Notes under the pieces: model-generated
What the model was told of the DNA's origin: nothing
Seen by the model: the letters and a program-made list of their open reading frames with translations, nothing else
Database searches by the model: none
In this document: piece after piece, positions 1-8,508 of the stretch
Numbering within the stretch: the stretch's first letter is position 1
Layout: the number at the start of each line of letters is the position of its first letter
Assembly (NCBI GenBank): GCA_964355545.1
Contig: CAYHEK010000020.1
Span: 1 to 22,821, forward strand
Length of the DNA: 22,821 nucleotides
Source of the DNA: JAPLGE01 sp964355545
GTDB taxonomy: Bacteria > Bipolaricaulota > Bipolaricaulia > UBA7950 > UBA9294
Direction: 5' to 3'
Program-made: the position numbers and the translations under genes

Positions 1-430
1 GTGTGCGCCGCGGTGAGAGAAGGAGTCGGATCCCTTCCATCTTGCGGAAGTCGGTCCGGTCGAAGGTGCAGATGTCCCTGATTCCCGCGCGCTTGGCGTA
101 CGCAACGAGGTACGCGTCGAGGAAGTCGACGTTCTTCTCCGCGCGGAGAAGGGCTGTCTCCTCGAGGAGATCGGCGTCGTCGACTTGGATGCCGGGGGCA
201 TGGAGGATGGCGATGGCCTTCTCAGCCGCGTCGGCCTTCGAGAGCCGGTAGATCGAGGACTCGAGCGTCCATAGGAGTTCTGCGATGACGAGCGCCGGGA
301 CGCGGAGCACGAGTTTCCCTGCCTGCGCCCGTCGAATGAGTGCCTCGGCTTGGTCCGCCTGCTCAGCAGGCTCTCCGGTAAGGTAGCGGAGGAGGAAGCA
401 GGTGTCAGCGGCCGCGATCGGGGTCGACAT
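1..430 (-). CDS. vapC: PIN-domain ribonuclease toxin (VapC-like), 3' end cut by window edge
   Basis: The visible part is 143 residues starting at ATG 430-428 and reading off the left edge without a stop. PIN domains are Mg-dependent endoribonucleases, usually toxins acting on tRNA or rRNA. The acidic active-site pattern is intact: Asp9 in AADTCFLL, Glu51 in IAELLW, Asp102/Asp105 in VDFLDAYL, and Asp124 near the end in TFDRTDF. At 143 residues it already has the full length of the family, so only a few residues are likely missing. The start lies 26 bp inside the 3' end of the upstream AbrB-type gene, the usual antitoxin-first overlap that couples translation. The function as toxin is inferred from domain and context; the RNA target cannot be told from sequence. 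Confidence 0.9.
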   Translation of the reverse strand, partial: MSTPIAAADTCFLLRYLTGEPAEQADQAEALIRRAQAGKLVLRVPALVIAELLWTLESSIYRLSKADAAEKAIAILHAPGIQVDDADLLEETALLRAEKNVDFLDAYLVAYAKRAGIRDICTFDRTDFRKMEGIRLLLSPRRT

Positions 431-668
431 CTCGTTCCGCGCGCTCGGCCTGAACGCGCTTACGGATCTGACTGAAAGGCAGGGCCGGCCGTTCGGCGGG
501 CACGGACCCTCTCAGCGACAGGAGGTCCCTCCGCTTCACCGGCCGGACGACGACCTCGTCTCCGCGCTCCAGGAAGAGGATACCATCGCCCTTCTCGACG
601 CCCCACTTGCGGGCGATCTCCTGGGGGATCGTAATCTGCCTCTTGGACGTCACCTTGGCCACGCTCAT
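405..668 (-). CDS. vapB: AbrB/MazE/SpoVT-type antitoxin, DNA-binding
   Basis: This 87-residue protein opens with a swapped-hairpin AbrB domain: the pattern KVTSKRQITIPQEIARKWGV followed by GDGILFLERGDEVVVRPV is diagnostic. Such proteins dimerise, bind their own promoter through the N-terminal domain, and neutralise a partner toxin with the C-terminal tail (here residues about 50-87, charged and probably disordered when free). The partner is the overlapping PIN gene. The start ATG at 668-666 is preceded by AAGGAG seven bases upstream. A near-consensus promoter and a pair of 9-bp direct repeats lie just upstream, suggesting autoregulation. AbrB-type antitoxins are common partners of PIN toxins, so VapB is the natural name, but the pairing is inferred from position. 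Confidence 0.88.
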   Translation of the reverse strand: MSVAKVTSKRQITIPQEIARKWGVEKGDGILFLERGDEVVVRPVKRRDLLSLRGSVPAERPALPFSQIRKRVQAERAERDVDPDRGR

Positions 669-676
669 CCGTATCT

Positions 677-703
677 CCTTACATACTCCATGTGCCTTAC
701 ATA
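677..703. promoter_or_regulatory. Candidate operator: two 9-bp direct repeats ahead of the antitoxin gene
   Basis: The plus strand carries CCTTACATA at 677-685 and again at 695-703, 18 bp apart centre to centre. One copy overlaps the predicted -10 box and the other lies between the start of transcription and the ribosome-binding site. A short inverted repeat ACAT-N5-ATGT (681-693) sits between them. This placement fits repression by the AbrB-type antitoxin encoded just downstream; binding is inferred. Confidence 0.5.
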
Positions 704-729
704 GTAGCGCGTCCTTACCGCGGCGTCAA
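701..729 (-). promoter_or_regulatory. Sigma-70 promoter of the antitoxin-toxin operon
   Basis: On the minus strand TTGACG (729-724), a 17-bp spacer and TACTAT (706-701) form a near-consensus -35/-10 pair. Transcription would begin around 694, about 25 bp before the antitoxin start codon. Confidence 0.6.
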
Positions 730-751
730 GCGGCAGACGCAAGGCAAGCTC

Positions 752-944
752 CTAGACGAGCCGGAACAGGGCGCGGGCGTTCTCCGTCGTCTGCCGCGCG
801 ACCTTCCTCCACCGAGACCCCCTTGATCCGGCCGACCGCCTCGGCGACGTGGCGGACGTAGAGCGGCTCGTTTCGCCTTCCCCGGTGGAAACTGGGCGTG
901 AGGTAAGGGGAGTCGGTCTCGAGAACCGGTCGGTCGAGCGATGG
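752..944 (-). pseudogene. Truncated, frameshifted copy of the 3' end of tatD
   Basis: Read on the minus strand, this stretch encodes SLDRPVLETDSPYLTP, then HRGRRNEPLYVRHVAEAVGR, which matches residues about 193-237 of the intact TatD encoded at 1663-2433. The original tail ENARALFRL followed by a TAG stop (754-752) is still present, but one extra C near 806 shifts the frame between the two parts. Nothing of the N-terminal metal-binding half remains. It is therefore a dead gene fragment. Some changes relative to the intact gene (Ser for Cys in ETDSPY, different wobble bases upstream) show that the two copies have diverged or come from a related strain, rather than being a very fresh duplication. 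Confidence 0.85.
758..870. repeat. Direct repeat copy 1 (tatD 3' end)
   Basis: This segment aligns base for base with 1675-1786. It includes an exact 35-base run (771-805 with 1688-1722) and an exact 48-base run (807-854 with 1723-1770), separated by a single extra C. Weaker similarity continues to about 944/1860. The two copies lie in the same orientation and bracket the DUF2283/DUF4258 pair. Confidence 0.85.
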
Positions 945-986
945 AGCGGCGGAGTGTCCCTGCGCCCTCAGAGGTGCATCCTTGGT

Positions 987-1199
987 CTACGTCGCTTGAG
1001 GAACCGACTCGAAGAGCAAGCGATGGATGTCGGCGCCCTCAGCCCTCTTCGAGAGGTGGAGCATCTCGATTCCCACCGCTTGTCCTCTCTCGTTGTAGTC
1101 CACGATGATCCCGGGCGAGACCTCCTCGGACTCGCTCGCAGGCCCATCGGCGAGGCTCAGGTAGAGCGCGTCTGCCTCGTGGTCCACCTTCAGTCTCAT
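987..1199 (-). CDS. DUF2283 family small protein, candidate antitoxin
   Basis: This 70-residue protein fits the DUF2283 family: an N-terminal strand pattern VDHEADALYLSLADG, then SEEVSPGIIVDYNERGQAVG and IEMLHLSKR. The family's biochemical role is not established; members are often found beside small RelE-like or DUF4258 proteins, which is why they are suspected antitoxins. Here the start ATG (1199-1197) overlaps the stop of the DUF4258 gene by 4 bp, so the two are translationally coupled. It is followed by the broken tatD fragment, placing it in an accessory patch rather than in the housekeeping operon. Family assignment is from pattern recognition; the function is inference. Confidence 0.8.
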   Translation of the reverse strand: MRLKVDHEADALYLSLADGPASESEEVSPGIIVDYNERGQAVGIEMLHLSKRAEGADIHRLLFESVPQAT

Positions 1200-1444
1200 C
1201 GGTCTCGCCTCCTTCGGTCGAAATAGGCCGTCACAACGAGCGGCGGGGCTGCCCTAACGTCCACGATGACCCGCAGCATGCGCCCGCCGAACTCCGGGAT
1301 TCTCGCAAGGCGGTGCTCCAGGGTCTCGTCCATCGAGTCTCCCTCGATCGACTCCGGAGCAGTCAGCGTCTTCTCCAGCCACTCGAGCGCGATCTGCCGC
1401 TTCTTCAGCGCATCGCGGGCATGCTCAGTCAGATTGTAGTCCAT
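1196..1444 (-). CDS. DUF4258 family small protein, candidate RelE-like toxin
   Basis: This 82-residue protein resembles DUF4258: an N-terminal helix LTEHARDALKKRQIALEWLE, a turn TLTAPESIEGD, then strands RMLRVIVDVRAAPPLVVTAYFDRR. The ending in a V-x-T-A-Y-x-D/R-type strand is typical of this group, which is distantly related to the RelE/ParE fold. It is first in a two-gene unit, overlapping the DUF2283 gene by 4 bp (ATGA). Order toxin-first would be like HigBA. No toxicity data can be read from sequence, and the basic tail (RRRRDR) is compatible with RNA binding but not proof. Confidence 0.75.
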   Translation of the reverse strand: MDYNLTEHARDALKKRQIALEWLEKTLTAPESIEGDSMDETLEHRLARIPEFGGRMLRVIVDVRAAPPLVVTAYFDRRRRDR

Positions 1445-1662
1445 AAAGGGCTTCTCCGCTCAAGCCGCGATCTCCGCTCCTCAATCGCTGCCGCCTCCCC
1501 CGCTGCATTCCACAGAACGGCGAATGCTACTGGCCTCATCCTGTGGGTGTAGAGTGGCTCCGTCAAACCCGCGTCATGCATCCTGTCGCGATTCGGTCTG
1601 CCATCGATTCGATGCGCTCAAGAGCTTCAGGCAGGCGAAAACTCTCTTGAACTTGGTTTCGC
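1445..1662. other. Intergenic spacer between tatD and the DUF4258 gene
   Basis: This 218-bp spacer has lower coding potential and more mixed composition than its neighbours. It holds a weak minus-strand promoter (see 1538-1566) and a 7-bp inverted repeat (TCAAGAG with CTCTTGA, around 1620-1652) downstream of the tatD stop. That inverted repeat lacks a T-run, so it is not a convincing terminator. No RNA gene is seen. Confidence 0.5.
1538..1566 (-). promoter_or_regulatory. Possible promoter of the DUF4258/DUF2283 pair
   Basis: TTGACG (1566-1561), a 17-bp spacer and CAGGAT (1543-1538) on the minus strand. The -35 box is good and the -10 box is poor. It lies about 95 bp before the DUF4258 start. 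Confidence 0.3.
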
Positions 1663-2433
1663 TCAGGGCGGAGAGAGCCTGAACAGCGCGCGGGCGTTCT
1701 CCGTCGTCTGCCGCGCGACCTTCTCCACCGAGACCCCCTTGATCCGGCCGACCGCCTCGGCGACGTGGCGAACGTAGAGCGGCTCGTTCCGCTTTCCCCG
1801 ATGCGGCACCGGCGTCAAGTACGGGCAGTCGGTCTCAAGGAGGATCCGCTCGAGGGGGATCGCGGCGACCGCTTCGCTTTGGATCGCGTTCTTGCCGAAG
1901 GTGACCGGTCCGCCGATCCCCAGGTGAAGCCCCCGCTCGAGGAACGCCTCGGCGAGATCCCGATCTCCGAGGAAGGAGTGGACGACTCCGCCTGTGGGGA
2001 GCGGCGCCTCGTCAAGGATCGCAAGGAGGTCCGCGGTCGCCTCGCGGTTGTGGAGGACGACCGGGAGGGAAAGCCTTCGGGCGAGGGTGAACTGCTCGCG
2101 CAGGGCGCGGCGCTGGACGTCGCGGGGGGAGAGGTCGCGGTAGTAGTCAAGCCCGATCTCGCCGATCGCCACGACGCGCCCTTCTCCCGCCAGGACCTCG
2201 AGCCGGGCGAGGCCGGCGGCGTCGAGCCTCTTTGCGTCGTGGGGATGGACGCCGACCGCCGCCCAGACCGTCGCGTGCCGCGCGGCGAGCCGGACGGCCT
2301 CCTCGCTTGAGCGCACGTGGACCCCGACGGTCACGATCCCGATCGACTCGGCCGAGGCGCGGGCGATCACCGCCTCGCGGTCGGCGGCGTAGTCGCGGTC
2401 GTCGAGGTGGGCGTGGGTGTCGACGAGCCTCAT
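1663..2433 (-). CDS. tatD: TatD family metal-dependent deoxyribonuclease
   Basis: This 256-residue protein has the full family length and a TIM-barrel hydrolase layout. The metal ligands are all in place: the His7-x-His9 pair in VDTHAHLD, Glu92 in GEIGLDYY, His128 in VLHNR, His152 in VVHSFLG and Asp202 in LLETDCPYLTP. TatD enzymes are 3'-5' DNA/RNA exonucleases linked to DNA repair and RNA quality control. The start overlaps the stop of the NAD(P)HX repair gene by 4 bp (ATGA), so it is the last gene of the long operon. Its 3' end is repeated at 752-944 as a broken copy. Confidence 0.95.
   Translation of the reverse strand: MRLVDTHAHLDDRDYAADREAVIARASAESIGIVTVGVHVRSSEEAVRLAARHATVWAAVGVHPHDAKRLDAAGLARLEVLAGEGRVVAIGEIGLDYYRDLSPRDVQRRALREQFTLARRLSLPVVLHNREATADLLAILDEAPLPTGGVVHSFLGDRDLAEAFLERGLHLGIGGPVTFGKNAIQSEAVAAIPLERILLETDCPYLTPVPHRGKRNEPLYVRHVAEAVGRIKGVSVEKVARQTTENARALFRLSPP
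1675..1786. repeat. Direct repeat copy 2 (inside intact tatD)
   Basis: The partner of the repeat at 758-870. This copy is in frame and encodes the last 40 or so residues of TatD. The interval between the copies is about 0.8 kb and carries the DUF2283/DUF4258 pair. Confidence 0.85.
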
Positions 2434-3974
2434 CGCTCGACCTCGAAGAGGGCGCTGGGAAGGGCATCTACGACATCGCTCGGGAGGATCGAGCGCTCGG
2501 AGGACGAGCGGGCGAGGAGGTCGGCCGCGTAGCCGTGGAGGTAGGCGCCGAGGACCGCGGCGTCGGCCGGCGCGGCCCCGCCGGCGAGGAGACCAGCGAT
2601 GATCCCGGTGAGGACATCCCCGCTTGCGCCCTTGGCGAGCCCGGTCGACCCGGTGTCGTTGAGATAAACCTCCCCGTCCGGCCGTCCGATCGCAGTCGGC
2701 CTCCCCTTGAGGAGAAGGACAACGTTGTGCTCTTTCGCGAAGTCGCGCGCAACTGCGATCCGATCTCGATCCACCTCGTCGGCGGGTCGGCCGACGAGTC
2801 GCGCCATCTCGCCCGGGTGTGGGGTGAGGACGGCGCGGCCGGCCGCGTCTTTAAGCCAGTCCTGGTGCGAGGTGAGGGCAAAGAGGGCGTCGGCATCGAG
2901 GACGAGGGGAACCTTCGTCCGCTCAAGAAGGGCGGCCACGAGCTCGGCCGCCGCCTCGTGCCGGCCGAGGCCTGGCCCGATGGCAAGGGCGTTCGCCTGG
3001 TCGAGGGCCGTACCCAGCGCCTCGACCGCGCCGCGGGCGACGCGGCCCTCTCGGTCAGGGAGCGGGATGGTGATCGCCTCGGGCAGAGCGGTCGCAACGA
3101 CCGGCTGGACCGCGGCCGGAGAGGCAACGGTCACGAGGCCGGCCCCGGCGCGCAAGGCACCGCGCGCACAGAGGATCGCGGCGCCGCTCATCCCGACGGA
3201 TCCCGCCACGACGAGGACGCGGCCGAAAGTTCCCTTGTGGCCGGTCGGCGGCCGCGCGGGCAGGAGGTTCCTCGCCCCGTCCCGCGTGAGGACGCGGGCG
3301 AGCGGGTGGACGCGCGCAAGGACCTCTTCGGGGTAGGCGACGCGCGCCACGACGACCTCGCCGCAGAAGGCCCGCGCCGGGTAGAGGAGGTGCGAAGGTT
3401 TCAGGAACTCCATGGCGACCGTGAGGTCGGCCTCGACCGCGAGGCCGAGGAGCTCTCCGCGGTCGGATGGAAGGCCGGAGGGGAGGTCAAGCGAGATCGT
3501 CCGCCTGCCCGCCGCGTTCACGAGCTCGACCGCCGCGGCACAAGGCCCGGCGAGGGGACGATCGAGGCCGCTCCCGAAGAGGCCGTCGATCACGCAGTCA
3601 CTCTCCGCGAGGAGCTTCTCGAGAAGGGAGAGATCCTCACCGAGGAAGGAGAGGCGCCCGGGAGCCGCCTCCTCCAGGCGCCGCGCCATGACCGCCGTCG
3701 CGGAGGAGAGCTCCTCGCGGCCGCACAGGGCGAGGGCAAAGACATCAACCCCGCGCTCGAGGAGGCGCCGCGCGACCACGAGTGCGTCCCCACCGTTCCC
3801 TCCTCGACCGGCAAGGACGAGGGCCCGCCGGGGAGCGGCCTCCGCGAGGACGATCTCGGCCGCGCTCTCCCCCGCGCTCTCCACGAGCACTTCTGTGGGA
3901 GCGCCCTCCGCCACGGCGAGGCGATCGGCCTCGCGCTGGGCCTCGCTTGTGAGGACGAGCCTCTCCCTATCCAT
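2430..3974 (-). CDS. nnr: Bifunctional NAD(P)HX epimerase / ADP-dependent NAD(P)HX dehydratase
   Basis: This 514-residue protein repairs hydrated NADH and NADPH. Residues 1 to about 220 form the YjeF_N epimerase, with GRGGNGGDALVVARR at 56-70 and Asp130 in VIDGLFGSGLDRPL, then SLDLPSGLPSDRG. Residues about 235-514 form the ribokinase-like dehydratase: GHKGTFGRVLVVAGS at 245-259, IGPGLGRHE, LDADAL, TPHPGEM at 384-390 and the catalytic Asp453 in KGASGDVLTG. Domain order and length match the fused E. coli Nnr. It overlaps miaA by 8 bp upstream and tatD by 4 bp downstream. GAPDH, encoded in the same operon, is a known source of NADHX, which gives the gene an obvious job here. Confidence 0.95.
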   Translation of the reverse strand: MDRERLVLTSEAQREADRLAVAEGAPTEVLVESAGESAAEIVLAEAAPRRALVLAGRGGNGGDALVVARRLLERGVDVFALALCGREELSSATAVMARRLEEAAPGRLSFLGEDLSLLEKLLAESDCVIDGLFGSGLDRPLAGPCAAAVELVNAAGRRTISLDLPSGLPSDRGELLGLAVEADLTVAMEFLKPSHLLYPARAFCGEVVVARVAYPEEVLARVHPLARVLTRDGARNLLPARPPTGHKGTFGRVLVVAGSVGMSGAAILCARGALRAGAGLVTVASPAAVQPVVATALPEAITIPLPDREGRVARGAVEALGTALDQANALAIGPGLGRHEAAAELVAALLERTKVPLVLDADALFALTSHQDWLKDAAGRAVLTPHPGEMARLVGRPADEVDRDRIAVARDFAKEHNVVLLLKGRPTAIGRPDGEVYLNDTGSTGLAKGASGDVLTGIIAGLLAGGAAPADAAVLGAYLHGYAADLLARSSSERSILPSDVVDALPSALFEVER

Positions 3975-4950
3975 CTTTTTCCCCGCAGGACTCGCAGCGC
4001 CTCACGATCTCCTCCGCCACCTCGGTCGGCGAGCGGCCGGTCGTGTCGATCCAGACGACCCCTCGATCGGCTCGGAACCAGGCCGTCTGCCGCCGGACGA
4101 GCGACCACGTATTCCGCACGACCCGCTCCTCCATCTCTTCCCGCGTGATCTCGCCGTCCAGGAAGGCAAAGACCTCGCGGACCCCGATCGTACGGTAGGC
4201 CTGTGCCGTCCGGTCGAGGCCTCGCTCGCGGAGCCCTGCCACCTCCTCGACCAGGCCGCGGGCGATCATCGAGCGGACCCGCTCGGCGATCGCGGCGCGG
4301 TGGTCCTCCCGATCGCGGCGGAGGCCGAAGACGAGGAACCGGTACGGGAGGGGCCGCGCCTCTTCCTGCCAGGAGCTGATCGGCCGTCCGGTGAGGGTGT
4401 GCACCTCGAGGGCGCGCACGAGGCGGAGGCGGTCGTTTGGATGGATCCGCTTCGCCGCGGGCGGATCGACCGCGAGGAGCCTAGCGTAAAGGTCGGACGA
4501 AGGGAGGGAGGTGAGGCCCCGCCGCAGGTCGGGGTCGGATGAGGGGCCAGCGAAGACCCCGCGCAGGATCGCCCCGAGGTAGAGGGTCCCCCCGCCGCAG
4601 AGGATGGGGAGGCGGCCGCGCCCCTCGATCTCGCCGATCAGCCGGTCGGCGTCACGGCGAAAGGAGGCGGCGTCATACGTTCCGGTGACCTCGACCGTGT
4701 CGACCAGGTGGTGGGGAACCCGCGCCCGGGCCGCCGCGGACGGTTTGTCCGTCGCGACGTCGAGGCCGCGGAAGAAGGTGCGCGAGTCGGCGGAGATCAC
4801 CTCCCCGTCCAGTCGCAGGGCGACCTCGACCGCGACCGCGCTCTTCCCGACCGCGGTCGGGCCAAGGATCACGAGGACGACGCCGCTTTGCTCTCTTTCC
4901 TCGGGCGCCTCGGCAGGCCGCGGGATTCCCTGCGGAAGGCGAGAGGCCAC
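3967..4950 (-). CDS. miaA: tRNA dimethylallyltransferase (A37 isopentenylation)
   Basis: MiaA transfers the dimethylallyl group of DMAPP to N6 of A37 in tRNAs reading UNN codons. The P-loop GPTAVGKS is at 30-37, followed by SADSRTFFRGLDVATDKP (53-70), VPHHLVD and the C-terminal YRTIGVREVFAFLDG and RRQTAWFR motifs of the family. The opening 22 residues before the P-loop strand are a poorly conserved extension. The start is GTG at 4950-4948, three bases after the rpoD stop and preceded by GGGAGAGGA inside rpoD. Small departures from the usual family wording (Thr in SRTFF where Gln is common; GGGTLYL instead of GGTGLYL) are noted, but the overall fit is clear. Confidence 0.94.
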   Translation of the reverse strand: MASRLPQGIPRPAEAPEEREQSGVVLVILGPTAVGKSAVAVEVALRLDGEVISADSRTFFRGLDVATDKPSAAARARVPHHLVDTVEVTGTYDAASFRRDADRLIGEIEGRGRLPILCGGGTLYLGAILRGVFAGPSSDPDLRRGLTSLPSSDLYARLLAVDPPAAKRIHPNDRLRLVRALEVHTLTGRPISSWQEEARPLPYRFLVFGLRRDREDHRAAIAERVRSMIARGLVEEVAGLRERGLDRTAQAYRTIGVREVFAFLDGEITREEMEERVVRNTWSLVRRQTAWFRADRGVVWIDTTGRSPTEVAEEIVRRCESCGEKDG

Positions 4951-4953
4951 CGC

Positions 4954-6187
<1,234 letters not shown>

Positions 6188-6201
<14 letters not shown>

Positions 6202-7909
6202 TCGTCTCCCTCCTTGCGAGTTTCTCCGCCACGAGGGCGCGGTAGGCGCGCTGCAGCTCGTCCATCCGGCTCCGATCCCCCACTTCCGTTGTGCGCCGGA
6301 TCTCGTCGCGGAGCGCCTTTAGCCGTTCCTCAACCCGCGGCCGATTGACGAGCTTCCCGAGCGCATCCTGAAGGGCCTTCTCTGGATTCGCGAAGACGTC
6401 GGACATGGCGAGCCCGCTTGTCAGGCTCTGTTCCTCCTCTTCGAGCTCGGCGATCCACGCGGAGACCGTCGAGCCCTTCTCGGCGCTCGCCAGGGCGCGC
6501 GCGATCGGCCGGTAGGGGGGCGAGAAGTCCTCCGGGGAAAGGTGGGAAGCGACGCTCTCCCACTCCGCGTGGCCTTGGAGGATCACGGCGAGGACGATCG
6601 CCTCAGGCTTCTGCAGCTCAAGTTGCGCCGTCTCCTCGCCCGACTCCCGCTCCCGCCTCCCCTCGAGGGAGCTCCGCACGTCCGCCTCTCCGATCCTCAG
6701 GCGCTCGGCAAGCTCGGCGATGATCTCCTGCCTGCGGATCGGCTCGCGGATCTGGGAAGCGAACCCCCGCGCCTCCTCGAGGACTCCTTCCTTGCCGGAG
6801 AGGGTCCGAAGGTCACGGTCGCGCGTCACCCGGTCCACGAAGAAGGCCTGGAAGGGGACCGCGGCGTCGAGAATCGCCGTCACCCTCTCCTTCCCTTCGC
6901 GGCGGACGAGGGTGTCGGGGTCGTCCCCTTCGGGAAGAACGGCGACGCGCACGTTGCGCAGGCTCTCGTACAGGATCCGCATGCCCCGCAGGGAGGCCGC
7001 CTCCCCAGCCGTGTCGCGGTCGTAGGCGACCACGACCTCCTCCGCGTAGCGGGCGAGGAGTTCGGCCTGCTCCCGGGTCAGGGCGGTCCCCATGCTCGCC
7101 ACGGCGTGGGTCAACCCGGAAAGGTGAAGGGAGAGGACGTCGGTGTAGCCCTCGACGAGGACCGCCGCGCGTCGAGCCCCGATCGCGTCCCGCGCCCAAG
7201 AGAGCCCGTAGAGCTGGCGCCCCTTGTCGAAGAGCGGCGTCTTCGGCGAGTTCAGGTACTTGGGCTCCCCTTCGAAGGCACGGCCGCCGAAGGCGATCGG
7301 CCGGCCAGAGAGATCGTGGATCGGGAAGATGACCCGGTCGCGGAACCGGTCGTAGGTCCCCTCGGCCCCCTCGACAAGGAGGCCGAGGTCGACGAGGACT
7401 CTCTCTCCGTGACGGTCGAGGAACCGTTTCTTCAGGTTCTCCCAGCCGGGGAGGGCGTAGCCAAGCCCGAACTGCTCCCAGGCCCGCTCATCGTAGCCCC
7501 GCTCCACGAGGTACTCCCGCGCCCTCCGCGCCGCTGTGGACTCGGCCAGGTTCCGGGAGAAGTAGCCCGCCGCATCGGTCATGATCGCGCGCAGCCTCTC
7601 CTTCTCCGTGTCCACCTTCCGGCCGAGCACGACCCCGGCCTCGGCCGCCAGCTTCTCCAGCGCCTCGGGAAAGGAGATCCGCTCGATCTTCATCAGAAAG
7701 GCGAAGAGGTCCCCTCCCTCCCCGCAGCCAAAGCAGTGCCACAGCCCCTTCTCCGCGCTGACCACGAAGGAGGGGGTGTCGTCCTTGTGGAACGGACAGC
7801 GCCCCTTGTAGTTTGTTCCGGACTTCGTAAGCGAGAGGTAGCGAGACATGACCGAGATCGTGTCGATCCGCTCCTTGATCGCCTGCGCGTCCGCTCGCTC
7901 TTCCTTCAT
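6188..7909 (-). CDS. dnaG: DNA primase
   Basis: DnaG makes the RNA primers for replication forks. The 573-residue protein begins with the zinc finger: Cys38, His41, Cys59 and Cys62 in RCPFH and WHCFGCGEGGD. The catalytic core follows, with RDRVIFPIHDLSGRPIAFGG and YLNSPKTPLFDKG, then the TOPRIM motifs VLVEGYTDVLSLH and VVVAYDRDTAGEAA with the metal-binding acidic residues. The C-terminal 150 residues are the more variable DnaB-interacting part. It overlaps rpoD by 14 bp downstream and the MBL-fold gene by 4 bp upstream, so all three are read together. Length is typical for the family. Confidence 0.97.
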
Positions 7910-8508
7910 CCTGGCCTCAGCTCAAGGAGGAATGGGTTCGTCCTCTTCTCCCGCGCAAGCGTCGTCCGCGGCCCGTGCCCCGGATAGACCGTGTAGCCGC
8001 CGGGGAGCTCCAGGATCCGGCGAAGGGACTCCTCCATCGCCCTGTCCGATCCGCCGGGGAGGTCGGTCCTCCCGATCGACCCGGAGAAGAGGAGGTCCCC
8101 GGAGAAGAGGATCCCGTCCCCGACGAAGACGACGCTCCCCGGCGAGTGGCCAGGGACGTGGAGGACGACGAGGCCGGGGACGACCTCGTCCCCCTCTTCG
8201 AGGTAGCGATCGACAGGCGGGTGGCCGGGATAGAAGTGGTCGAGAATCGCAAGGTCGGCCTTGTGGATGGCGACCCGCGCCCCCTCCTCCTTGAGGGCCC
8301 AGTCGCCGCCGACGTGGTCGAAGTGACCGTGCGTGTTCAACACGAGGTCGACCTTTCTCCCTTTAAGAAGGGAGAAGAGCTCTCCCGACGCCTCGGCTGG
8401 ATCGATGAGGACGACGAGGCCCTCCGTCGTCACGAGGTAACAGTTCGTCGAAAGCTCGCCCAAAGAGACCGATTCGACCTGCAGTGTCCCCTCCTTACGC
8501 GCGCGCAA
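7906..8508 (-). CDS. MBL-fold hydrolase, glyoxalase II-like
   Basis: This metallo-beta-lactamase-fold protein (about 190-200 residues) has all zinc ligands of the glyoxalase II subgroup: NTHGHFDHVGG, then HVPGHSPGS, LFSGDLLFSGSIGRTD and the final VYPGHGP. Such stand-alone proteins hydrolyse thioesters such as S-lactoylglutathione or related substrates; the exact substrate cannot be read. The longest frame starts at TTG 8508. A more attractive start is CTG at 8484-8482, because the sequence directly before it, TAAGGAGGGGACA, combines the comF stop with an excellent Shine-Dalgarno site five bases away, and the conserved strand (LQVESVSLG) begins there. It overlaps dnaG by 4 bp. Confidence 0.88.
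   Translation of the reverse strand: MRARKEGTLQVESVSLGELSTNCYLVTTEGLVVLIDPAEASGELFSLLKGRKVDLVLNTHGHFDHVGGDWALKEEGARVAIHKADLAILDHFYPGHPPVDRYLEEGDEVVPGLVVLHVPGHSPGSVVFVGDGILFSGDLLFSGSIGRTDLPGGSDRAMEESLRRILELPGGYTVYPGHGPRTTLAREKRTNPFLLELRPG

Noticed and set aside
1429..1581. A 50-codon minus-strand frame starting MHDAGLTEPLYTH and overlapping the DUF4258 start
   Set aside because: It has no ribosome-binding site, no family resemblance, and the possible -10 box for the DUF4258 pair falls inside it. It may be a decayed gene remnant.
2232..4148. A very long plus-strand open frame opposite tatD, nnr and miaA
   Set aside because: It is an antisense shadow caused by high GC; the translation is low-complexity Arg/Gly/Glu-rich with no domain, while the minus-strand genes carry complete catalytic motifs.
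6542..7987. Long plus-strand open frame opposite dnaG
   Set aside because: Same GC-driven shadow; dnaG has all zinc-finger and TOPRIM motifs.
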